A program made the position numbers and the translations under genes. Positions 1 through 13,204 of a stretch of 64,000 nucleotides of DNA are shown in pieces. Numbering within the stretch: position 1 is the first letter of the stretch; each line of letters opens with the position of its first letter. This DNA comes from Mastigias papua (lineage: Eukaryota; Cnidaria; Scyphozoa; Rhizostomeae; Mastigiidae), in the NCBI GenBank assembly GCA_964019165.1, contig OZ025281.1, positions 87,501-151,500 on the forward strand, in the 5' to 3' direction. The notes beneath the pieces are model-generated. The model saw nothing but the letters and a program-made list of their open reading frames with translations, ran no database searches and had not been told where the DNA came from.

Positions 1-1029
1 ATCAGCGGTGAGTCTAGGAAAAAATCGGATAATGCACTAGCTTTCTAGATACATATATTAGATCCTCCTTATAAGATGAACCAGATAGACAAGAAAAACC
101 AACCTATTTGACAGCTTGTTTAGAAATAGCATAATGATCAGCATCTTTTTTCACAAATTTTGAAGCAAATGACTTTACACAGCAATAATCAGGTTTTAGT
201 GCAATGTCGGCTACAAAACTAGGAATTTTTCTCCATATCTTTCAAAAACCTTGAATTAGCTCTTCCAAACGTGATATCCTCTTACTCTTACTCTTGAACA
301 TAGAGAGATTTATTACAATATCATTTCCTTCTGGTGTAGCGGATATTACAACTGAATCACAAAACTGCCAAATTTAATGTTAGTTACAGCAATAAATGGC
401 TAACGTCCATTTCAATATGATTGTCATGTTACCTGCATTCACTTTTAATGTTATTAATCATGAGTCCACATTCGTTCTCTAATGTCCGACAACTTTTACT
501 CATTCTCCCATAGCTCTGTCAATCTGTATACGGTCAGATTCAGTTTTACATGTGTATCAGATTATCATTATAGCAATCAAAAGACATAAGTATTTAATAT
601 TCTACTAACGTATACTTTACCAGGTATCGAGCTCTATTGTACATTCCCACAAGCATCAAACAATCATTCTAGATTCATCTCCTACACTAATTCCTCATGA
701 ATTTCATATACCTGCTTGTGCATCCTTTAACAGAAATATTTCCTCTTTACCACGTACCTCAAAAAGCAAGTAATATTCATTAACAAATATATCGCACTAC
801 ATATTACTTATCAACATTCTTAAACCACATTCATTCTTCAACAATCAATAGTACTGCCAGATGTTTCCGGCTAATTCATAGTGCAGTACCTAAATAGGCA
901 CAATCTTCAAATATCATATTATTAGAAAACTACATACAGATAATACAGTAATGGTTTTTTCACCATTAACACCCACACGTCATCCTACTACCGTACATGG
1001 CATCTCTTTGGTTGAATTTCAACAAACGG
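1..1029. other. Flank left of the tandem array, no gene seen
   Basis: AT-rich sequence with no long reading frame and no recognisable repeat shared with the rest of the window. It ends where diverged copies of the roughly 211-bp monomer begin, near 1030. I see nothing else to annotate here. Confidence 0.5.
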
Positions 1030-1947
1030 TGACAATATTCAATGTATACTTAAAAGTACCGCATCCAGAACCTACTGCCAGCATAGCAAACTCATTCCTG
1101 TTAACCTTCATTCACAATTCCTGAGAAATGATATGTAACAAGAAGTATTGCAACCTAACAAATACACACGTAGCAACAACTTTTTACACCACGAGAACCA
1201 TATCTTTTCCATAGCAACACACAACGATATAAATTGCATTGTTGCAACACACAACGAACACCAGTTCTTTTGCATTCCAGCCAAAACCAATCTAAATTGA
1301 AAGGCGACAATATTCAATGTATACTTACAAGTTCCAACTCTGGACACTTTTGGTAGCAAAGCAGGCCCATTCCTTTTGAACTTCAACCAAACTTGCTGAG
1401 AAATGGCACGAGACAAGAATTATTGCAGACTAACCAATACGAAATTAGAACAAATTTTCCACAAACGAACACCAGTTCTTTTGCATTGCAGCCAAAACCA
1501 ATCTAAATTGAAAGGCGACGATATTCAATGTATACTTACAAGTTGCAGCTCTAGATACTTTTGGTAGCAAAGCAAGCCCATTCCTTTTGAACTTCGGCCA
1601 AAATTGCTGAGAAATGATACGTGACAAGAATTATTGCACACTACTCAATACGAACGTAGCACAAATTTTACACAAACGAAGACCAGTTCTTTTGCATTGC
1701 AGCCAAAACCGAACCAAACTGAAAGGTAACAATATTTATTGTATGCCTACGAGTATGAAATCTTCACACTTTTAGCACGAAAGTAAGCCCATTGCTTTTG
1801 TACTGCAGCTAAACCTGGTAAAAACTAAATCGAAGAAATTAATTTTCCAGCCTAAACCATACGAAAGTAGCACAATTTTTGCAAACATGACGACCACCAG
1901 TTCAAATTTACAAAGTGCGATGACACCTCTCAGCTGACAGCAACTCG
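1030..1947. repeat. Left edge of array: diverged monomer, two A monomers, C monomer
   Basis: The stretch 1030-1260 aligns with the A monomer (ATATTCAATGTATACTT and the ATTCCTGAGAAATGATATG segment are recognisable) but is much more diverged and carries an insertion rich in AACACACAACGA. Two ordinary A monomers follow (tags near 1341 and 1558), then a C monomer with TTTTAGCACGAAAGTAAGCC near 1770. Decay at the outer edge is the usual behaviour of satellite margins, where unequal exchange is rare. Confidence 0.8.
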
Positions 1948-4921
1948 ATGGCACTCCAAATCAATACTATGACCTATGACACGGCACTCACGATCCATCC
2001 AGTAATCCATTGGCTCTCAGTGACTGGTCGTTTCATCTTTATTGCACTGTGGACTGTCACCATCTATTGCCGTTGCCGATTCTTTCTCATTCCATATCTC
2101 TCTCCTCACAATCATTCCACTCTCGCTCTCACAAAATCACACACATAAAACAAGCACAACAGCTCAAACACACGTCACAGAACACACATCACATTTATCA
2201 ACTAACTACACTTATCTACTACTACATACAGTAACTACATACAGCTATCGACTAACTACAACTACAGCTCATACCTCCAATAGATAAATGAGTAAATAGA
2301 TAAGTAAATTCGTAGATAAATAAGCAAATAATCCATACCAATCCCATTTGCTTGTGTCCTTCAAACACATCGTGCTCCATCTTCACTTCCATCTCCAGTT
2401 CCATCTCCAATAGAACATATCCTGCTCAAGCTTCATCATGAACTAAAATAACTAGACACCTTTTGACAACACTAAAACCATACAACAATAACACTCAAAT
2501 ATTCTTACCTCTACAAATTCAGCATATCCACTCCGCCATCAAGTAATGTTCTCTTGTCCTACATATTCTTCTAGCACCTCCACGCGAAATATGGTATGAA
2601 ACTCCAGTTCAATGCCACGATAAAGCGCCGGTCATCTACTTTGTGATCTACGGGCTCTGAGCAATTCGTCTCGTATTCTTTGCATTTTCCACCGTCAACA
2701 TCTATTACCGTGGCCGATTCTTTCTCATTCCATATCTCTCTCCTCACAATCATTCCACTCGCACTCTCACAACATCACAAACACAAAACAAGCATAGTAG
2801 CTCATAAACACACTACAGAACACATCACATTTATTTAACAATTATGATTTGTTTATAAGTAAACATTGAAACCCCCAATAAATATATAAAAACATAAATA
2901 GATACATAAAGATAATAATCCATACCAAGCAGCAATTAGTCTTCTCCTTCAAATAACTGGTCTTCCTTCTCTGGTGTGCAGAACGGAGCAGCACCAATAG
3001 CCAGTGGAACTAGTCAACGGTGACGATGAATTTCGGCTTTCATGCATTTGCAGCTCCGTCTGGTCAGTAAGCTGGCTAACGTCCTTTAGCTTTGTTTCAT
3101 TGACAATCTCATGCACTGCACCATCCATGGGGTACGTAACCCAGTATGGGAGGCTGTTTGGGTGCTACACCTTGCCCAAGGGTGACCCAGCACAGCAGCA
3201 CTTAAGGGGTAGTGACATTCTCCTCAAAGCCCCAGTACTCGTCACCTAGGGCTGTGCTGCCGGATGTAGTTTAATGTCATACCCAGGACTAGATCAACCT
3301 ATACAAATTCAAATCACCAAACCTCATTTAAGACCAAATTCAACAACACATCGACATTTTCGCAAAGCAGCAAGCCTATTAACGTGGTATTTGTATCCCA
3401 AAGTTATTCTAACCAAACATTTTTTATATTTATTCCAGATTGGAGGAGAAGTTCATAAAACTGCGAAACCGTGAATCGCTTTGCTACAACCCTAGCCCAT
3501 TGCCTTTGAACAGCAGCCAAAACTGCTCTAAAATCTTAGGGAGCAATCATTATTGCAGACAAAGCAATACGAAATTAGCACAAATTTTACACAAACAAAG
3601 CCACGTTCTTTTGCATTGCAGCCAAAAGCAATCTAACCTTAAAGGTGACAATATTCAATGTATACTTACAAGTTGCAACTCTAGACACTTTTGGTAGCAA
3701 AGCAAGCCCATTGCTTTTCAACTTCAACCAAAATTGCTGAGAAATGATATGTGACAATTATTATTGCACACTTAACAATACGAAAGTAGCACAAATTTTC
3801 CACAAACGAACACCAGGTCTTTTGCATTGCAGCCAAAACCAATCTAAATTGAAAGGCGACGATATTCAATGTATACTTACAAGTTCCAACTCTGGACACT
3901 TTTGGTAGCAAAGCAGGCCCATTCCTTTTGAACTTCAGCCAAAATTGCTGAGAAATGGCACGAGACAATTATTATTGCAGACTAACCAATACGAAAGTAG
4001 CACAAATTTTATATAAACGAACACCAGTTCTTTTGCATTGCAGCCAAAACCAATCTAAATTCCAAGGCGACAATATTCAATGTATACTTACAAGTTCCAA
4101 CTCTGGACACTTTTGGTAGCAAAGCAGGCCCATTCCACTTGAACTTCAACCAAAATTGCTGAGAAATGATATGTGACAATTATTATTGCACACTTACCAA
4201 TACAACAGTAGCAAAAATTTTACATAAACGAACACCAGTTCTTTTGCATTGCAGCCAAAACCAATCTAAATTGAAAGGCGACGATATTCAATGTATACTT
4301 ACAAGTTGCAGCTCTAGATACTTTTGGTAGCAAAGCAAGCCCATTCCTTTTCAACCTCAACCAAAATTGCTGAGAAATGGCACGAGACAAGAATTATTGC
4401 AGACTAACCAATACGAAAGTAGCACACATTTTATATAAACGAACACCAGTTCTTTTGCATTGCAGCCAAAACCAATCTAAATTCCAAGGCGACAATATTC
4501 AATGTATACTTACAAGTTCCAACTCTGGACACTTTTGGTAGCAAAGCAGGCCCATTCCACTTGAACTTCAACCAAAATTGCTGAGAAATGATATGTGACA
4601 ATTATTATTGCACACTTACCAATACGACAGTAGCACAAATTTTACATAAACGAACACCAGTTCTTTTGCATTGCAGCCAAAACCGAACCAAACTGAAAGG
4701 TAACAATATTTATTGTATGCCTACGAGTATGAAATCTTCACACTTTTAGCACGAAAGTAAGCCCATTGCTTTTGTACTGCAGCTAAACCTGGTAAAAACT
4801 AAATCGAAGAAATTAATTTTCCAGCCTAAACCATACGAAAGTAGCACAATTTTTGCAAACATGACGACCACCAGTTCAAATTTACAAAGTGCGATGACAC
4901 CTCTCAGCTGACAGCAACTCG
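1948..4921. repeat. Array unit 1 (2974 bp, 5 A monomers)
   Basis: The core runs to about 3350. It contains two related segments beginning CCGATTCTTTCTCATTCC, 638 bp apart (about 2076 and 2714), and a GC-richer block at 3000-3260. Diverged monomers follow to about 3660, then five A monomers (tags near 3690, 3900, 4110, 4320 and 4530) and the C monomer at about 4744. Like unit 3, it carries an extra GGA near 3445 that the other units lack. Confidence 0.93.
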
Positions 4922-7470
4922 ATGGCACTCCAAATCAATACTATGACCTATGACACGGCACTCACGATCCATCCAGTAATCCATTGGCTCTCAGTGACTG
5001 GTCGTTTCATCTTTATTGCACTGTGGACTGTCACCATCTATTGCCGTTGCCGATTCTTTCTCATTCCATATCTCTCTCCTCACAATCATTCCACTCTCGC
5101 TCTCACAAAATCACACACATAAAACAAGCACAACAGCTCAAACACACGTCACAGAACACACATCACATTTATCAACTAACTACACTTATCTACTACTACA
5201 TACAGTAACTACATACAGCTATCGACTAACTACAACTACAGCTCATACCTCCAATAGATAAATGAGTAAATAGATAAGTAAATTCGTAGATAAATAAGCA
5301 AATAATCCATACCAATCCCATTTGCTTGTGTCCTTCAAACACATCGTGCTCCATCTTCACTTCCATCTCCAGTTCCATCTCCAATAGAACATATCCTGCT
5401 CAAGCTTCATCATGAACTAAAATAACTAGACACCTTTTGACAACACTAAAAACATACAACAATAACACTCAAATATTCTTACCTCTACAAATTCAGCATA
5501 TCCACTCCGCCATCAAGTAATGTTCTCTTGTCCTACATATTCTTCTAGCACCTCCACGCGAAATATGGTATGAAACTCCAGTTCAATGCCACGATAAAGC
5601 GCCGGTCATCTACTTTGTGATCTACGGGCTCTGAGCAATTCGTCTCGTATTCTTTGCATTTTCCACCGTCAACATCTATTACCGTGGCCGATTCTTTCTC
5701 ATTCCATATCTCTCTCCTCACAATCATTCCACTCGCACTCTCACAACATCACAAACACAAAACAAGCATAGTAACTCATAAACACACTACAGAACACATC
5801 ACATTTATTTAACAATTATGATTTGTTTATAAGTAAACATTGAAACCCCCAATAAATATATAAAAACATAAATAGATACATAAAGATAATAATCCATACC
5901 AAGCAGCAATTAGTCTTCTCCTTCAAATAACTTGTCTTCCTTCTCTGGTGTGCAGAACGGAGCAGCACCAATAGCCAGTGGAACTAGTCAACGGTGACGA
6001 TGAATTTCGGCTTTCATGCATTTGCAGCTCCGTCTGGTCAGTAAGCTGGCTAACGTCCTTTAGCTTTGTTTCATTGACAATCTCATGCACTGCACCATCC
6101 ATGGGGTACGTAACCCAGTATGGGAGGCTGTTTGGGTGCTACACCTTGCCCAAGGGTGACCCAGCACAGCAGCACTTAAGGGGTAGTGACATTCTCCTCA
6201 AAGCCCCAGTACTCGTCACCTAGGGCTGTGCTGCCGGATGTAGTTTAATGTCATACCCAGGACTAGATCAACCTATACAAATTCAAATCACCAAACCTCA
6301 TTTAAGACCAAATTCAACAACACATCGACATTTTCGCAAAGCAGCAAGCCTATTAACGTGGTATTTGTATCCCAAAGTTATTCTAACCAAACATTTTTTA
6401 TATTTATTCCAGATTGGAGAAGTTCATAAAACTGCGAAACCGTGAATCGCTTTGCTACAACCCTAGCCCATTGCCTTTGAACAGCAGCCAAAACTGCTCT
6501 AAAATCTTAGGGAGCAATCATTATTGCAGACAAAACAATACGAAATTAGCACAAATTTTACACAAACAAAGCCACGTTCTTTTGCATTGCAGCCAAAAGC
6601 AATCTAAACTTAAAGGTTACAATATTCAATGTATACTTACAAGTTCCAACTCTACACACTTTTGGTAGCAAAGCAAGCCCATTGCTTTTGAACTTCAACC
6701 AAAATTGCTGAGAAATGATATGTGACAATTATTATTGCACACTTACCAATACGAAGGTAGCACAAATTTTCCACAAACGACCACCAGTTCTTTTGTATTG
6801 CAGCCAAAACCAATCTAAATTGAAAGGCGACGATATTCAATGTATACTTACAAGTTGCAACTCTAGACACTTTTGGTAGCAAAGCAGGCCCATTCCTTTT
6901 GAACTTCAGCCAAAATTGCTGAGAAATGGCACGAGACAAGAATTATTGCAGACTAACCAATACGAAAGTAGCACAAATTTTATATAAACGAACACCAGTT
7001 CTTTTGCATTGCAGCCAAAACCAATCTAAATTGAAAGGCGACGATATTCAATGTATACTTACAAGTTGCAGCTCTATATACTTTTGGTAGCAAAGCAAGC
7101 CCATTCCTTTTGAACTTCGGCCAAAATTGCTGAGAAATGATACGTGACAAGAATTATTGCACACTAATCAATACGAACGTAGCACAAATTTTACACAAAC
7201 GAAGACCAGTTCTTTTGCATTGCAGCCAAAACCGAACCAAACTGAAAGGTAACAATATTTATTGTATGCCTACGAGTATGAAATCTTCACACTTTTAGCA
7301 CGAAAATAAGCCCATTGCTTTTGTACTGCAGCTAAACCTGGTAAAAACTAAATCGAAGAAATTAATTTTCCAGCCTAAACCATACGAAAGTAGCACAATT
7401 TTTGCAAACATGACGACCACCAGTTCAAATTTACAAAGTGCGATGACACCTCTCAGCTGACAGCAACTCG
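4922..7470. repeat. Array unit 2 (2549 bp, 3 A monomers)
   Basis: The core is nearly identical to unit 1. There are three A monomers (tags near 6660, 6870 and 7081) and then the C monomer near 7295. This is the shortest unit and gives the base length from which the others differ by whole monomers. Confidence 0.93.
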
Positions 7471-10022
7471 ATGGCACTCCAAATCAATACTATGGCCTAT
7501 GACACGGCACTCACGATCCATCCAGTAATCCATTGGCTCTCAGTGACTGGTCGTTTCATCTTTATTGCACTGTGGACTGTCACCATCTATTGCCGTTGCC
7601 GATTCTTTCTCATTCCATATCTCTCTCCTCACAATCATTCCACTCTCGCTCTCACAAAATCACACACATAAAACAAGCACAACAGCTCAAACACACGTCA
7701 CAGAACACACATCACATTTATCAACTAACTACACTTATCTACTACTACATACAGTAACAACATACAGCTATCGACTAACTACAACTACAGCTCATACCTC
7801 CAATAGATAAATGAGTAAATAGATAAGTAAATTCGTAGATAAATAAGCAAATAATCCATACCAATCCCATTTGCTTGTGTCCTTCAAACAAATCGTGCTC
7901 CATCTTCACTTCCATCTCCAGTTCCATCTCCAATAGAACATATCCTGCTCAAGCTTCATCATGAACTACAATAACTAGACACCTTTTGACAACACTAAAA
8001 ACATACAACAATAACACTCAAATATTCTTACCTCTACAAATTCAGCATATCCACTCCGCCATCAAGTAATGTTCTCTTGTCCTACATATTCTTCTAGCAC
8101 CTCCACGCGAAATATGGTATGAAACTCCAGTTCAATGCCACGATAAAGCGCCGGTCATCTACTTTGTGATCTACGGGCTCTGAGCAATTCGTCTCGTATT
8201 CTTTGCATTTTCCACCGTCAACATCTATTACCGTGGCCGATTCTTTCTCATTCCATATCTCTCTCCTCACAATCATTCCACTCGCACTCTCACAACATCA
8301 CAAACACAAAACAAGCATAGTAACTCATAAACACACTACAGAACACATCACATTTATTTAACAATTATGATTTGTTTATAAGTAAACATTGAAACCCCCA
8401 ATAAATATATAAAAACATAAATAGATAAATAAAGATAATAATCCATACCAAGCAGCAATTAGTCTTCTCCTTCAAATAACTTGTCTTCCTTCTCTGGTGT
8501 GCAGAACGGAGCAGCACCAATAGCCAGTGGAACTAGTCAACGGTGACGATGAATTTCGGCTTTCATGCATTTGCAGCTCCGTCTGGTCAGTAAGCTGGCT
8601 AACGTCCTTTAGCTTTGTTTCATTGACAATCTCATGCACTGCACCATCCATGGGGTACGTAACCCAGTATGGGAGGCTGTTTGGGTGCTACACCTTGCCC
8701 AAGGGTGACCCAGCACAGCAGCACTTAAGGGGTAGTGACATTCTCCTCAAAGCCCCAGTACTCGTCACCTAGGGCTGTGCTGCCGGATGTAGTTTAATGT
8801 CATACCCAGGACTAGATCAACCTATACAAATTCAAATCACCAAACCTCATTTAAGACCAAATTCAACAACACATCGACATTTTCGCAAAGCAGCAAGCCT
8901 ATTAACGTGGTATTTGTATCCCAAAGTTATTCTAACCAAACATTTTTTATATTTATTCCAGATTGGAGGAGAAGTTCATAAAACTGCGAAACCGTGAATC
9001 GCATTGCTACAACCCTAGCCCATTGCCTTTGAACAGCAGCCAAAACTGCTCTAAAATCTTAGGGAGCAATCATTATTGAAGACACAACAATACGAAATTA
9101 GCACAAATTTTACACAAACAAAGCCACGTTCTTTTGCATTGCAGCCAAAACCAATCTAAACTTAAAGGTTACAATATTCAATGTATACTTACAAGTTCCA
9201 ACTCTACACACTTTTGGTAGCAAAGCAAGCCCATTGCTTTTGAACTTCAACCAAAATTGCTGAGAAATGATATGTGACAATTATTATTGCACACTTACCA
9301 ATACGAAGGTAGCACAAATTTTCCACAAACGACCACCAGCTCTTTTGCATTGCAGCCAAAACCAATCTAAATTCCAAGGCGACAATATTCAATGTATACT
9401 TACAAGTTCCAACTCTGGACACTTTTGGTAGCAAAGCAGGCCCATTCCATTTGACCTTCACCCAAAATTGCTGAGAAATGATATGTGACAATTATTATTG
9501 CACACTTACCAATACGACAGTAGCACAAATTTTACATAAACGATCACCAGTTCTTTTGCATTGCAGCCAAAACCAATCTAAATTGACAGGCGACGATATT
9601 CAATGTATACTTACAAGTTGCAGCTCTAGATACTTTTGGTAGCAAAGCAAGCCCATTCCTTTTGAACTTCGGCCAAAATTGCTGAGAAATGATACGTGAC
9701 AAGAATTATTGCACACTAATCAATACGAACGTAGCACAAATTTTACACAAACGAAGACCAGTTCTTTTGCATTGCAGCCAAAACCGAACCAAACTGAAAG
9801 GTAACAATATTTATTGTATGCCTACGAGTATGAAATCTTCACACTTTTAGCACGAAAGTAAGCCCATTGCTTTTGTACTGCAGCTAAACCTGGTAAAAAC
9901 TAAATCGAAGAAATTAATTTTCCAGCCTAATCCATACGAAAGTAGCACAAGTTTTGCAAACATGACGACCACCAGTTCAAATGTACAAAGTGCGATGACA
10001 CCTCTCAGCTGACAGCAACTCG
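7471..10022. repeat. Array unit 3 (2552 bp, 3 A monomers)
   Basis: Three A monomers (tags near 9211, 9422 and 9634). It is 3 bp longer than unit 2, matching the extra GGA near 8968 that it shares with unit 1. Confidence 0.93.
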
Positions 10023-13000
10023 ATGGCACTCCAAATCAATACTATGACCTATGACACGGCACTCACGATCCATCCAGTAATCCATTGGCTCTCAGTGACT
10101 GGTCGTTTCATCTTTATTGCACTGTGGACTGTCACCATCTATTGCCGTTGCCGATTCTTTCTCATTCCATATCTCTCTCCTCACAATCATTCCACTCTCG
10201 CTCTCACAAAATCACACACATAAAACAAGCACAACAGCTCAAACACACGTCACAGAACAAACATCACATTTATCAACTAACTACACTTATCTACTACTAC
10301 ATACAGTAACTACATACAGCTATCGACTAACAACAACTACAGCTCATACCTCCAATAGATAAATGAGTAAATAGATAAGTAAATTCGTAGATAAATAAGC
10401 AAATAATCCATACCAATCCCATTTGCTTGTGTCCTTCAAACAAATCGTGCTCCATCTTCACTTCCATCTCCAGTTCCATCTCCAATAGAACATATCCTGC
10501 TCAAGCTTCATCATGAACTAAAATAACTAGACACCTTTTGACAACACTAAAAACATACAACAATAACACTCAAATATTCTTACCTCTACAAATTCAGCAT
10601 ATCCACTCCGCCATCAAGTAATGTTCTCTTGTCCTACATATTCTTCTAGCACCTCCACGCGAAATATGGTATGAAACTCCAGTTCAATGCCACGATAAAG
10701 CGCCGGTCATCTACTTTGTGATCTACGGACTCTGAGCAATTCGTCTCGTATTCTTTGCATTTTCCACCGTCAACATCTATTACCGTGGCCGATTCTTTCT
10801 CATTCCATATCTCTCTCCTCACAATCATTCCACTCGCACTCTCACAACATCACAAACACAAAACAAGCATAGTAACTCATAAACACACTACAGAACACAT
10901 CACATTTATTTAACAATTATGATTTGTTTATAAGTAAACATTGAAACCCCCAATAAATATATAAAAACATAAATAGATAAATAAAGATAATAATCCATAC
11001 CAAGCAGCAATTAGTCTTCTCCTTCAAATAACTTGTCTTCCTTCTCTGGTGTGCAGAACGGAGCAGCACCAATAGCCAGTGGAACTAGTCAACGGTGACG
11101 ATGAATTTCGGCTTTCATGCATTTGCAGCTCCGTCTGGTCAGTAAGCTGGCTAACGTCCTTTAGCTTTGTTTCATTGACAATCTCATGCACTGCACCATC
11201 CATGGGGTACGTAACCCAGTATGGGAGGCTGTTTGGGTGCTACACCTTGCCCAAGGGTGACCCAGCACAGCAGCACTTAAGGGGTAGTGACATTCTCCTC
11301 AAAGCCCCAGTACTCGTCAGCTAGGGCTGTGGTGCAGGATGTAGTTTAATGTCATACCCAGGACTAGATCAACCTATACAAATTCAAATCACCAAACCTC
11401 ATTTAAGACCAAATTCAACAACACATCGACATTTTCGCAAAGCAGCAACCCTACTAACGTGGTATTTGTATTCCAAAGTTATTCTAACCAAACATTTTTT
11501 ATATTTATTCCAGATTGGAGAAGTTCATAAAACTGCGAAACCGTGAATCGCTTTGCTACAACCCTAGCCCATTGCCTTTGAACAGCAGCCAAAACTGCTC
11601 TAAAATCTTAGGGAGCAATCATTATTGCAGACAAAACAATACGAAATTAGCACAAATTTTACACAAACAAAGCCACGTTCTTTTGCATTGCAGCCAAAAG
11701 CAATCTAAACTTAAAGGTGACAATATTCAATGTATACTTACAAGTTCCAACTCTACACACTTTTGGTAGCAAAGCAAGCCCATTGCTTTTGAACTTCAAC
11801 CAAAATTGCTGAGAAATGATATGTGACAATTATTATTGCACACTTAACAATACGAAAGTAGCACAAATTTTCCACAAACGAACATCAGTTCTTTTGCATT
11901 GCAGCCAAAACCAATCTAAATTGAACGGCGACGATATTCAATGTATACTTACAAGTTCCAACTCTGCACACTTTTGGTAGCAAAGCAGGCCCATTCCTTT
12001 TGAACTTCAGCCAAAATTGCTGAGAAATGGCACGAGACAAGAATTATTGCAGACTAACCAATACGAAAGTAGCACAAATTTTCCACAAACGAACACCAGT
12101 TCTTTTGCATTGCAGCCAAAACCAATCTAAATTGACAGACGACGATATTCAATGTATACTTACAAGTTGCAGCTCTAGATACTTTTGGTAGCAAAGCAAG
12201 CCCATTCCTTTTGAACTTCAACCAAAATTGCTGAGAAATGATATGTGACAATTATTATTGCACACTTACCAATACGAAACTAGCACAAATTTTCCACAAA
12301 CGACCACCAGTTCTTTTGCATTGCAGCCAAAACCAATCTAAATTCAATGGCGACGATATTCAATGTATACTTACAAGTTCCAACTCTGGACACTTTTGGT
12401 AGCAAAGCAGGCCCATTCCTTTTGAACTTCAGCCACAATTGCTGAGAAATGGCACGAAATAAGAATTATTGCAGACTAACCAATACGAAAGAAGCACAAA
12501 TTTTCCACAAACGAACACCAGTTCTTTTGCATTGCAGCCAAAACCAATCTAAATTCAAAGGCGACAATATTCAATGTATACTTACAAGTTGCAACTCTAG
12601 ACACTTTTGGTAGCAAAGCAAGCCCATTCCTTTTCAACTTCAACAAAAATTGCTGAGAAAGGATACGTGATAAGAATTATTGCAGACTAACCAATACGAA
12701 AGTAGCACAAATTTTATATAAACGAACACCAGTTCTTTTGCATTGCAGCCAAACCCAGTCTAAATTGAAAGGCGACGATATTCAATGTATACTTACAAGT
12801 TGCAGCTCTAGATACTTTTGGTAGCAAAGCAAGCCCATTCCTTTTGAACTTCGGCCAAAATTACTGAGAAATGATACGTGACAAGAATTATTGCACACTA
12901 ATCAATACGAACGTAGCACAAATTTTACACAAACGAAGACCAGTTCTTTTGCATTGCAGCCAAAACCGAACCAAACTGAAAGGTAACAATATTTATTGTA

Positions 13001-13204
13001 TGCCTACGAGTATGAAATCTTCACACTTTTAGCACGAAAGTAAGCCCATTGCTTTTGTACTGCAGCTAAACCTGGTAAAAACTAAATCGAAGAAATTAAT
13101 TCTCCAGCCTAAACCATACGAAAGTAGCACAATTTTTGCAAACATGACGACCACCAGTTCAAATGTACAAAGTGCGATGACACCTCTCAGCTGACAGCAA
13201 CTCG
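10023..13204. repeat. Array unit 4 (3182 bp, 6 A monomers)
   Basis: The longest unit, with six A monomers (tags near 11760, 11970, 12181, 12392, 12605 and 12815). Its length is the unit 2 length plus three monomers of 211 bp. The monomers vary more here than the core does. Confidence 0.93.
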
